DNA of 7,146 nt from Fimbriimonadales bacterium (GTDB lineage Bacteria; Armatimonadota; Fimbriimonadia; Fimbriimonadales; ATM1). A program made the position numbers and the translations under genes. Shown piece after piece: positions 1 to 6,434 of this stretch. Numbering within the stretch: position 1 is the stretch's first letter; every line of letters begins with the position of its first letter. The notes beneath the pieces are model-generated. The model searched no databases, was not told the origin of the DNA, and saw only the letters and a program-made list of their open reading frames with translations. The DNA is taken from assembly GCA_025922995.1 (NCBI GenBank), contig JAICGT010000058.1, positions 1 to 7,146 on the forward strand. Reading direction: 5' to 3'.

Positions 1-1919
1 AAACGCTCGAGCTCGGCTACATCAACGCGGGCATCATCCTGTTCGTCATCCTGATCCTCAGCACGCTGATCTTCGGCAGGTTTTTCTGCGGCTGGGGCTG
101 CCACGTCGTCGCGTTGCAGGACCTCTGCGGCTGGATCCTCAAGAAGCTGCACATGAAGCCGAAGGCGTTCCGGTCTCGGCTGCTCGTCTACGTTCCGCTG
201 TTTGCGGCGTTCTACATGTTCGTTTACCCGTCGCTGCTCAGGATGCTCAAGGGTGTGAAGTTCCCCGGCTTCACGTACCATTTGACCACCGAGAACTTCT
301 GGGCGACGTTTCCGACGCCGGGCATCGCCATTCTGACCTTCGTTGTGTGCGGCTTCCTGATCGTCTGGCTGGTCGGCAACAAGGGGTTCTGCACTTACGG
401 CTGCCCTTACGGCGCGTTTTTTTACTATGCCGACAAGGTCGCCCCAGGCAAGATACGCGTCACCGACGATTGCGAGCAATGTGGCCACTGCACGGCGACC
501 TACACCTCGAACGTGCGGGTGCACGAGGAGGTGGCGCGGTTCGGCATGGTCGTCGATGCCGGCTGTATGAAGTGTATGGACTGTGTGTCGGTGTGTCCGA
601 AGAACGCTCTTTACTATGGCTTCGGAAAGACCAGCCTGCGCGTAAAGCCCTCAAAGCCGGCGAAAGCGGTCAAGAAGTACGATTTCACTTGGCCCGAAGA
701 GATTGCGATGGCGGCGGTGTTTTTCGTGTCGCTATACGCACTAAGGGGCCTCTACGGCGCCGTGCCGCTACTGCTGGCGATCGGGCTGGCGTCCATTTCG
801 GCGTTCGTGTCCGTAGCCGTGGTTCGAACGCTTTCTGCACAGCACGCGCGGTGGCAGCGACTGCAGTTGCGCAAGGACGGTGGAATGACGCGGGTCGGTT
901 TCGTCGGCGTGCTTGTCGGAATAGTCTGGTTTGCCTTTCTGGGCCACTCGGCGGTCTGGAATTACCACTTCCACGAAGGCAATCGGTTGTACGACGTGGC
1001 GCTAGACAAGGCGGCGACCGAGCCCGGAGTTGCCGGCGACAGTGCGACGGCGGCCCTAAGTCACTTTCTGTGGTGTGGGGAAAACGGATTGTTCCAGGTG
1101 TCGGCTGTGGAAGCCGCCATCGGAACCTCCTACGCGTTTACCGGAGAACTCGCCAAGGGAGAAGCTCATTTGTTGAAAGCGGTCGAGCTCGGTCCCGAGT
1201 TCAAAAACGCATGGGTTCAGCTTGGACGAACGCAAGCCGCTCAAGGAAAGCCGGATGAGGCGATGAACACGTTCCGCAGGGCTCTCGAGCACGACTCGAA
1301 GAACGCCGAGGCCGCACATCAGGCCGCCATCGCGCTTGTCAACATGGGCAAGCCGGCTGAAGCGCTGCCGCTGTTCCGGCAAGCCGAAGGCGCGGGACCC
1401 GCAGACCCGACGATACTCACCGACCACGGACTAGCGCTGGCTCAAGCCGGAAAACCCGTCGAGGCAATCGACAAGCTTCTGGCAGCGTTAGAATTGGGCG
1501 CCCCGCCGGTGGCGCGGTTCAATCTCGGGCTCGTTTACGCCGAAGCCAACAGGTTCGACGACGCTCGCGCCGCGTTCACGCAGGCTCTTGCCGGCGAACC
1601 GGACCTCTTGCCAGCAAAGATCGCGCTCGCTCGTTTGGACCTCTTAGGAGGTGACGTCGCGGCGGCCCGCAGACATGCGGAAGCAGCACTTCAGCAGTCT
1701 GCCCTCGAACCGGAGGCGATGGCGATTTGGGCTGAGGCGGTGCAACGGTCCGGTGAGATCGATGATGAGATCGCAAAACTCATTCGCTCCCGCGCCGATG
1801 ACGAAGCGTCGTGGTACCGCGCGGCGATGCTTTATCGACAAAAGGGCGACGCAGTCACTGCGAAATCGCTGTTCTCGCGGCTGCTGCAGAGGAATCCGAA
1901 CCTGCCTCCGCCCCGATAA
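1..1919 (+). CDS. NapH/NosR-type 4Fe-4S membrane protein with C-terminal TPR domain (5' end missing)
   Basis: The frame is open from base 3, so the start lies before the window; the TTG at 114 is only an internal Leu codon. 638 residues are visible, numbered here from base 3. Membrane segments lie near 7-25, 60-79, 108-124, 234-274 (two) and 298-319. Cysteine motifs are FCGWGCH (C29, C33) and FCTYGCPYG (C130, C134), followed by two ferredoxin motifs. The second, CMKCMDCVSVCP (C188, C191, C194, C198), is complete. The first, C157-C160-C163, has Tyr167 where the fourth Cys is expected. Residues about 374-637 form TPR repeats (for example AWVQLGRTQAAQGKPDEAM). Membrane proteins of this type (NapH, NosR C-terminus, CcoG) move electrons between the quinone pool or cytoplasm and periplasmic partners; the TPR part probably binds a partner. 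The actual partner is unknown. The 3' end overlaps the convergent haem gene. The family is clear; the specific role is not. Confidence 0.9.
   Translation, partial: TLELGYINAGIILFVILILSTLIFGRFFCGWGCHVVALQDLCGWILKKLHMKPKAFRSRLLVYVPLFAAFYMFVYPSLLRMLKGVKFPGFTYHLTTENFWATFPTPGIAILTFVVCGFLIVWLVGNKGFCTYGCPYGAFFYYADKVAPGKIRVTDDCEQCGHCTATYTSNVRVHEEVARFGMVVDAGCMKCMDCVSVCPKNALYYGFGKTSLRVKPSKPAKAVKKYDFTWPEEIAMAAVFFVSLYALRGLYGAVPLLLAIGLASISAFVSVAVVRTLSAQHARWQRLQLRKDGGMTRVGFVGVLVGIVWFAFLGHSAVWNYHFHEGNRLYDVALDKAATEPGVAGDSATAALSHFLWCGENGLFQVSAVEAAIGTSYAFTGELAKGEAHLLKAVELGPEFKNAWVQLGRTQAAQGKPDEAMNTFRRALEHDSKNAEAAHQAAIALVNMGKPAEALPLFRQAEGAGPADPTILTDHGLALAQAGKPVEAIDKLLAALELGAPPVARFNLGLVYAEANRFDDARAAFTQALAGEPDLLPAKIALARLDLLGGDVAAARRHAEAALQQSALEPEAMAIWAEAVQRSGEIDDEIAKLIRSRADDEASWYRAAMLYRQKGDAVTAKSLFSRLLQRNPNLPPPR
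1855..1919. other. 65-bp tail-to-tail overlap of two convergent genes
   Basis: The plus-strand TAA of the ferredoxin/TPR gene is at 1917-1919 and the minus-strand TGA of the haem protein gene is at 1855-1857. The overlap encodes the last 20 residues of the minus-strand protein, from Ile404, a low-complexity Ala/Ser-rich tail that follows the last likely beta-strand (KMTIQV). No intrinsic terminator for either gene can sit between them, so the two transcripts must be complementary at their 3' ends. Confidence 0.85.
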
Positions 1920-3126
1920 CTTGGATCGTCATCTTGCAGAGTTCGTCGTCCAATCCATCGCCCTGTCGAATGGGAAAGCGCGTGTCCGGGCCGTGCGCCG
2001 CGTCGAACCCGTTGTTGTAGTAGGCGGATAGTTTCAACTCTGTCCCCTTAGGTAGGACTGGAGGGTCGATGAAATTGTACGCTCCGGTCCAGTAAACATC
2101 CCATCTGCCCGTCAACAGGGCTCGGGTTTCGCCGCTTGGCAGTACTACCGTAAGGTCGACCTGCTCGCAGGCGTATCGGAATTCGGGCAGGAGGGAAGTA
2201 ACCCTGAGGTCAGCATCCAGCGTCGTCGAGAGGTCCAACCGAAGCTTTTCGCCGTTTTGGATTGTAAACCCGCGCTTCTCCAAGACTATCCGTTCGACAT
2301 GCAGCCGAGGGTCGTCTTCGAAGTAAAGCGCGAGGTCAAAGGAGGCATCGCCCTTCTTGCCGATCGCCTGACACTGCAGCATGAAGTGCAGGTCGCTTCC
2401 TGCGGGTATGAGAACCCCTGTGCCTCGGGGCGATCGCCAAGTGTAATAGCCGAACGCCCACGAACCGATGGGATCGACGCCTTCGGGCAAGGTTGTCGTG
2501 TCGGCAACTGCGTTTATTCCGGGTCTCGCCCATCCGACGGTTGCCTGCCGGATCGTTTGCGGATCGGATGGCTTCAGTTCCATGCCGCGAATTACACCGC
2601 CTCTTGTCAGCTTCACCTTTGCGAATACCCAGTGGATTCCGCCCTCAGAAGGAGCGGAGACAGGACCTGAACGCACAAGCAGGTGCGGCTTTCCCAGCCG
2701 CCACACCCGCGCGCCAATCTGCGGAGCCACGGGATTGCGCTCTCCTGGTGGCGCGCCGTCACTTGCCCATGAGCGGATTAGGATCATCTGCTCGGTAGTC
2801 AATCCGGGGGTAGACGGGAACCGGCCGAAGTCACTCCGAACTTGGCAGGGCGGCATCGCCGATGAGATTACGTTGAGGCCGACCCGTTCGGATCGGCGTC
2901 GCACCTCTTCGTAGTCTCGGAGGTAGAACGGCGCAGGTCCTCCGGGCGAGTGACAGGGAGTGCAGCTTGCATAGATAGTCTCTGCGATGTCGTCGTACGA
3001 AACCTTCCGCTGACCCTGAATAAGGCCGATAACGGGAAGCACTGTAGCCAGTCCGAAGAGAATGCGTCGCACGCGCCATAGTTTGACAGGCAGCAACCCC
3101 GGACGAGGCTGCTGCTTGCTCGCCAA
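1855..3126 (-). CDS. exported mono-haem c protein with a PHM-like (copper monooxygenase-fold) C-terminal half
   Basis: 423 residues from the outermost TTG. A hydrophobic segment at about 21-37 (ILFGLATVLPVIGLIQG) after basic residues looks like a signal peptide or anchor. C55-T-P-C58-H59 is a haem c site, and Met91 in SAMPPC is a candidate axial ligand. Residues about 165-403 resemble the ascorbate-dependent copper type II monooxygenase fold seen with cytochrome domains in Acidobacteria and Verrucomicrobia: IPAGSDL at 240-246, LPKGTEL at 358-364, then AYYNNG and GDGLDDEL. The copper-ligand positions appear replaced (see findings), so oxygenase activity is doubtful; the likely setting is periplasmic electron transfer or binding. 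Start choice is open. The TTG at 3126 has AAGGGA abutting it and lies inside a 19-bp hairpin; a GTG at 3070-3072 starts directly at VRRILFG, outside the hairpin, but has no visible Shine-Dalgarno. It lies downstream of the Asp-box gene and may share its transcript. Confidence 0.85.
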   Translation of the reverse strand: MASKQQPRPGLLPVKLWRVRRILFGLATVLPVIGLIQGQRKVSYDDIAETIYASCTPCHSPGGPAPFYLRDYEEVRRRSERVGLNVISSAMPPCQVRSDFGRFPSTPGLTTEQMILIRSWASDGAPPGERNPVAPQIGARVWRLGKPHLLVRSGPVSAPSEGGIHWVFAKVKLTRGGVIRGMELKPSDPQTIRQATVGWARPGINAVADTTTLPEGVDPIGSWAFGYYTWRSPRGTGVLIPAGSDLHFMLQCQAIGKKGDASFDLALYFEDDPRLHVERIVLEKRGFTIQNGEKLRLDLSTTLDADLRVTSLLPEFRYACEQVDLTVVLPSGETRALLTGRWDVYWTGAYNFIDPPVLPKGTELKLSAYYNNGFDAAHGPDTRFPIRQGDGLDDELCKMTIQVIGAEAGSDSSAAAARTAISQ

Positions 3127-3153
3127 TCCCTTACGGATTGGTGAGCAAGCAGC
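3111..3153. repeat. 19-bp near-perfect inverted repeat (hairpin, 5-nt loop)
   Basis: The left arm is 3111-3129 (GCTGCTTGCTCGCCAATCC), the loop 3130-3134, and the right arm 3135-3153 (GGATTGGTGAGCAAGCAGC). One of 19 pairs is mismatched. It begins 34 nt after the stop of the Asp-box gene in the direction of transcription. On the minus strand no U-tract follows, so it is not a classic intrinsic terminator. It could be a rho-independent-like pause site, a 3'-end stabilising stem, or a translational cover on the next gene, whose outermost TTG start (3124-3126) lies within it. Confidence 0.85.
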
Positions 3154-3181
3154 CGGTCGCGGGCTAACAAACCGTTGTGCT

Positions 3182-3195
3182 CCCTTCTAGAAGGG
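3182..3195. repeat. 14-bp perfect palindrome over the stop codon of the Asp-box gene
   Basis: CCCTTCTAGAAGGG reads the same on both strands and contains the TAG stop (3187-3189, minus strand). As RNA it could fold as a 5-bp stem with a CUAG loop. No T-run follows. The AAGGGAG at its end on the minus strand resembles a Shine-Dalgarno, but no in-frame start follows at a usual distance. It may be part of the 3'-end processing region together with the larger hairpin, or chance. Confidence 0.6.
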
Positions 3196-5796
3196 GGCGT
3201 CGCCGGTGTTGTTGCCGCCGAGCAGCGGGTCTGCGATGACTGTAAAGGTCTTCGTCGCGGTTTTGCCATCGGCTGTGACGCGCACTGCATACGAGCCCGG
3301 CCCGGACACCTGTCCGAACTGTCCGCCGCCGCCACCTCTGCCACCGCCCCCGCCGGCGCCACTGCGGAAGTTCCAGTAGACGACGTTGACGCCGCGGCCA
3401 TTATCGGGATCCTGAACGCGTCCAACAACGGCTCCTGCGGCATCGAGGATATCGACCGTGACTTCTTTGGCATCCGCTTTCAGCCAGTACGCCAAGCGCG
3501 CGCCGGAGGGTGGATTTTGGCCATAGAACCAACCCGCACCGTCACCGTAGCCGCCGCTCGAGTTGCTCGTCCACTGGACCGCCCTCACCGGCTCAAAGAC
3601 CTCTAAGTCTTTGTCCATCAAAGCGGCGGTTGCTTGCTGCAGTGCTTCAACGGGCGCAATCCAAACGCCTCTGCCGTGTGTTCCAAGAATGATGTCGCGA
3701 TCCCGGGTGTGAATCTTGATGTCATGGACGGCAACTGTCGGCAGTCCGGCGTTCCATCGTGTCCAAGTCTTGCCGCGATCGAGCGAGACGTACAGGCCGA
3801 ACTCGGTGCCGACGTATAGCAGGTTCTCATTCGTGGGGTCTTCCTTGATCACGTATGCCGACTCGTTCGATGGCAGGTTAGCCGTGATGTTCGTCCACGT
3901 TTTGCCGAAGTCTTCGGTGACATAGACGTAAGTCTTATAGTCGCCGGTCCGGTGACCGTCAAAAGTTGCGTACGCCCTTTCGAGCTTGAATCGGCTCGCC
4001 TCGACCCGGCTAACCCAGGTGTTCTTCGGGACACCCACAACGTTGGCCGTAACGTTCGACCAGTTATATCCGTCGTCTTCGCTGACGTGAACGAGGCCGT
4101 CGTCGGTACCGACCCACACGACCCCTGCCTTGCGCGGGCTCTCACTGATCGTAATGATCGTGCAGTGCCTCTCGGCTCCGGTGTTCTCGGGCGTGAGGCC
4201 CTCCATGTTCTTGTTCTTCTCAGGGTCGTTAGTCGTAAGGTCATCGGACGCCACGCGCCAGTTGTCGCCCTTGTCGACCGACTTGAATAGCTTGTTGCCG
4301 CCGAACCAGATCGTCGATGAGTTGTGCGGGCTCATGACAATCGGGCTCGACCAGTTGAAGCGGTACGTTTCGCCTTGGGGAGCGCGGGGCCGGATCGAGC
4401 GCGAAGCTCCCGTTAGCTTATTGCGCCTGGCGATGGCGCCGCCCTGGCTCTCGGAGTAGACCGTAACATTGTCGGTCGGGTCTACTTGGACGTGAAATCC
4501 GTCTCCACCGCTAATCCGATACCACTCCCAGTTGCCAATGCCTCGACCGACGCGGGACATCGACGGCGCGCCCCAGCTACCGTTGTCCTGGAGGCCACCG
4601 TAAACATGGTAAGGCATGGCCATGTCGGCTTCAATCGCGTAGAACTGCGAAACAGGGATGCCGCCTGCCCATCGCCAACCTTCGCCGTCGCGTGTTATGG
4701 CAGCGCCGCCGTCTTCACCAACCCAAATGTGATTTCGCTCGCCCTCGCAGAACCTTATCGCATGATAGTCGACGTGAATCGGCATTCGCTTCGTGCGCCA
4801 GGTCGTTCCGCCGTCCGTCGTTTCGGTTAGGTTTGTGCTGGTGGCGAGCAGGTGGTTGTCATCGTAGGGGTTGACAGCGATTTCGTAGTAGTAGAAGGGC
4901 CGAGAGTTGAATCGACCGTTCTTTTTCCAGGTCTTGCCGCCGTCGGTGCTCTTATAGGTTCCGTCTTCGTCGCGAACTGCCTCGACCTGGGCGTAGACGG
5001 TGTTAGAGTTCTGGTAGCTCACTGCAAGGCCGATCTTGCCGGTTTCTCCGCTTGGCAAGCCACCCGCGAGCTTCGTCCATTTTTTGCCTCCGTCCGTGGA
5101 TTTGAAAACTCCTCCGGTTTTGCCGCCGGACCTGAACGTCCACGGCCAGCGACGCCTTTCGTACATTCCCGCATACAGGACTCTCGGGTTTTTCGGGTCC
5201 ATGACGAGCTCGGTGCAGCCCGTGTTCTCGTCGATGTAGAGAACTTTCTGCCACGTCTCACCCATGTTTTCGGTCATGTAGATGCCACGGTCCTCGTTAG
5301 CGCTCCAGAGACCGCCCATTGCAGCCACCCAAGCGCGCTTCGGGTCTTTCGGGTCAGAAACGATCCGGGCGATTTGCTGCGTGTTCACCAACCCTGCGGG
5401 TCTGAAGGTCTTGCCGGCATCGGTCGAGAGATAAACACCGTTGCCCCAAGCCGAACTGTTGCGGTTGTTGGATTCGCCGGAGCCGACCCAAATGACGTTG
5501 CTGTCCGCTCGAGACACGTGAACAGCTCCGATCGACGCTACAGGCATCTCATCGAAAATAGGCTCCCAGGCAGTGCCGTCGCTTGTGCTCTTCCAAACGC
5601 CGCCGGAGGCGGTAGCGACGTAAACCGTGGAGCAGTTCTTCGGATCGGTGTCGATATCACTGATCCTTCCACTCATGACAGCCGGGCCGATATTTCGGAA
5701 CCTAAGTCCCTTGACCACGTCTTCGGCGCTCTGTGCGCCCGCAACGACAAAATTCGCGCACGCCGTGACAACGGCGAGCGCTTTATAAAAACGCAT
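3187..5796 (-). CDS. exported Asp-box (BNR/sortilin, VPS10-like) beta-propeller protein
   Basis: 869 residues. MRFYKALAVVTACANFVVAGAQ is a signal peptide with likely cleavage near AGA/QS. The mature protein opens with FRNIGPAVMSGRISDI, then carries Asp-box-like motifs near residues 70, 124, 175, 233, 283, 326, 368, 506, 572, 627 and 671 (for example STDGGKTW, SEDDGYNW, SLDRGKTW). Family landmarks GGLQDNGSW (about 400) and GTHGRGVWI (705-713) are present. The layout is that of the large 'VPS10 domain-containing / glycosyl hydrolase BNR-repeat' proteins, with two propellers and a C-terminal beta-sandwich (residues about 762-860) interrupted by a Gly-rich loop at 812-825. No substrate is established for this family and I see no catalytic motif I could name. 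The start was set at 5796 because GGAGG lies 7 nt before it; upstream ATGs at 5802, 5811 and 5847 fit worse. It is divergent from the GAF gene. Confidence 0.93.
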   Translation of the reverse strand: MRFYKALAVVTACANFVVAGAQSAEDVVKGLRFRNIGPAVMSGRISDIDTDPKNCSTVYVATASGGVWKSTSDGTAWEPIFDEMPVASIGAVHVSRADSNVIWVGSGESNNRNSSAWGNGVYLSTDAGKTFRPAGLVNTQQIARIVSDPKDPKRAWVAAMGGLWSANEDRGIYMTENMGETWQKVLYIDENTGCTELVMDPKNPRVLYAGMYERRRWPWTFRSGGKTGGVFKSTDGGKKWTKLAGGLPSGETGKIGLAVSYQNSNTVYAQVEAVRDEDGTYKSTDGGKTWKKNGRFNSRPFYYYEIAVNPYDDNHLLATSTNLTETTDGGTTWRTKRMPIHVDYHAIRFCEGERNHIWVGEDGGAAITRDGEGWRWAGGIPVSQFYAIEADMAMPYHVYGGLQDNGSWGAPSMSRVGRGIGNWEWYRISGGDGFHVQVDPTDNVTVYSESQGGAIARRNKLTGASRSIRPRAPQGETYRFNWSSPIVMSPHNSSTIWFGGNKLFKSVDKGDNWRVASDDLTTNDPEKNKNMEGLTPENTGAERHCTIITISESPRKAGVVWVGTDDGLVHVSEDDGYNWSNVTANVVGVPKNTWVSRVEASRFKLERAYATFDGHRTGDYKTYVYVTEDFGKTWTNITANLPSNESAYVIKEDPTNENLLYVGTEFGLYVSLDRGKTWTRWNAGLPTVAVHDIKIHTRDRDIILGTHGRGVWIAPVEALQQATAALMDKDLEVFEPVRAVQWTSNSSGGYGDGAGWFYGQNPPSGARLAYWLKADAKEVTVDILDAAGAVVGRVQDPDNGRGVNVVYWNFRSGAGGGGGRGGGGGQFGQVSGPGSYAVRVTADGKTATKTFTVIADPLLGGNNTGDAPF

Positions 5797-5802
5797 GTCC
5801 AT

Positions 5803-5809
5803 TCCTCCC
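5803..5809 (-). promoter_or_regulatory. Shine-Dalgarno site of the Asp-box gene
   Basis: On the minus strand GGGAGGA ends 6 nt before the ATG at 5796-5794. The in-frame ATG at 5802-5800 would leave only one base after GGAGG, so this site decides for the downstream start and places the basic residues directly before the signal-peptide core. Confidence 0.75.
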
Positions 5810-5912
5810 ATAGATTCGATGCGGCTCGGCGCGTTCCTGCCTGCCACGTTATTTTTCTACGATAGCCGATTCGCCGTTCGTTCCGCTCGATGGGCTCGTG
5901 CGACGACGGGCC

Positions 5913-5948
5913 TCGATACCGTATCCTTTGGCTCGTGATCGATACGGT
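5913..5948. repeat. short repeats at the GAF gene start (candidate operator)
   Basis: GATACCGTATC (5915-5925) is a palindrome around one central base. ACCGTATC (5918-5925) recurs inverted as GATACGGT (5941-5948), and TCGATAC is repeated directly at 5913-5919 and 5939-5945, 26 bp apart. The set brackets a -10-like hexamer and the GTG start, a fitting place for a repressor site. The arms are short and chance is a real alternative. Confidence 0.3.
5922..5927 (+). promoter_or_regulatory. -10-like hexamer 7 nt before the GAF gene start (possible leaderless promoter)
   Basis: TATCCT lies 7 nt upstream of the GTG at 5935 and fits the TANNNT consensus. No Shine-Dalgarno is visible before this start. 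No good -35 is seen 16-18 nt upstream. In lineages with many leaderless genes (for example Deinococcus, Actinobacteria) a -10 box sits at just this distance from the start codon. Confidence 0.35.
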
Positions 5949-6381
5949 TCGGATCTTAGAAGCGCTCGAGGCATCGGGCCTCGTCGGCAGGCCGCTCAGA
6001 CGACGCGCCATGGAGCTAATCAGCGAGGAGGCCGGCTACGACTGGATTGGCATCTACGCGTTGCACGACCACGAGTTGTTGCTCGACGAGTTCGTCGGCG
6101 ACCCCACCGAGCACACTCGAATCCCGGTGGGTAAGGGAGTTTGCGGAACCGCAGTTGCAGAAAACCGCAACATCATCATCGACGACGTTCGTGATTTGGA
6201 AAACTACTTATCCTGCAGCCTGGACGTCCGCAGCGAGATCGTGGTTCTAATTCGCAACCAGGAAGGAAGGTTGCTGGGCCAGATCGACGCCGATGGCCAC
6301 GCCGTCGGCGCTTTCGGCACGCAAGACCAGGCTGCTCTTTCCCAGATCGCGGACTTCCTCGCCGATCGCTGGAACGAGTGA
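5935..6381 (+). CDS. GAF domain protein of the free methionine-(R)-sulfoxide reductase-like group
   Basis: 148 residues from GTG 5935; an ATG at 5890 would add 15 residues that do not look conserved. It is a single small GAF domain. The signature TRIPVGKGVCGTA (61-73), Cys94, SEIV (100-103) and IDAD (117-120) follow the fRMsr pattern (E. coli YebR), which reduces free Met-R-sulfoxide with three cysteines. Against my memory of YebR, Cys70 and Cys94 match the second and third cysteines, with 24-residue spacing kept, and Glu101, Asp118 and Asp120 match the acidic pocket residues. The first cysteine is His60 here. It could therefore be a two-cysteine fRMsr or a small-molecule-binding GAF relative. 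It is cytosolic. The next gene starts 53 nt downstream and may have its own promoter. Confidence 0.85.
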   Translation: MIDTVRILEALEASGLVGRPLRRRAMELISEEAGYDWIGIYALHDHELLLDEFVGDPTEHTRIPVGKGVCGTAVAENRNIIIDDVRDLENYLSCSLDVRSEIVVLIRNQEGRLLGQIDADGHAVGAFGTQDQAALSQIADFLADRWNE

Positions 6382-6397
6382 GGTCTAGAAGCCGGCA

Positions 6398-6426
6398 TTA
6401 CCTTCTAACAGGCTGCCAGGTACTAT
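6398..6426 (+). promoter_or_regulatory. candidate promoter of the lipoprotein gene
   Basis: TTACCT (6398-6403), a 17-nt gap, and TACTAT (6421-6426) form a weak sigma-70-type pair. The ATG follows the -10-like box by only 8 nt and no Shine-Dalgarno is at the usual distance. If used, transcription would begin at or very near the start codon. Confidence 0.35.
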
Positions 6427-6434
6427 CGTTTTGC

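Larger units (their letters stand above)
5797..5934. promoter_or_regulatory. divergent intergenic region between the Asp-box and GAF genes
   Basis: It must hold the start signals of both divergent genes. An AT-rich patch (5849-5864) contains TACGAT on the plus strand (5858-5863) and TATCGT on the minus strand (5865-5860), overlapping -10-like hexamers. I see no convincing -35 for either. For the minus-strand gene TATCGT would leave a leader of about 55 nt carrying the GGAGG site, which is plausible. If the GAF gene instead starts at the ATG at 5890, part of this region is coding; no Shine-Dalgarno precedes that ATG. Confidence 0.4.

Noticed and set aside
417..423. Run of seven T in the ferredoxin gene as a possible slippage or frameshift site
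   Set aside because: The zero frame stays open and gives the expected family sequence on both sides (CPYGAFFYYADK), and no alternative product of interest follows.
114..1919. TTG at 114 as the true start of the ferredoxin/TPR gene
   Set aside because: The frame is open upstream to the window edge and encodes a membrane segment and the FCGWGCH motif that belong to the family, so the start is outside the window.
2868..3473. Minus-strand frame of about 200 codons across the Asp-box/haem gene boundary
   Set aside because: It is a different frame from both real genes, crosses their intergenic hairpin and has no domain pattern. The flanking frames explain the coding signal.
4852..5865. Open frame of 337 codons on the plus strand, antisense to the Asp-box gene
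   Set aside because: It lies wholly opposite a gene with a clear signal peptide and repeated family motifs. Its translation has no recognisable domain and it has no start signal. It is a shadow of biased codon use.
6386..6407. Short inverted repeat TAGAAG / CTTCTA after the GAF stop as a terminator
   Set aside because: The stem is only 6 bp with a 10-nt loop and no T-run; it is too weak to call.
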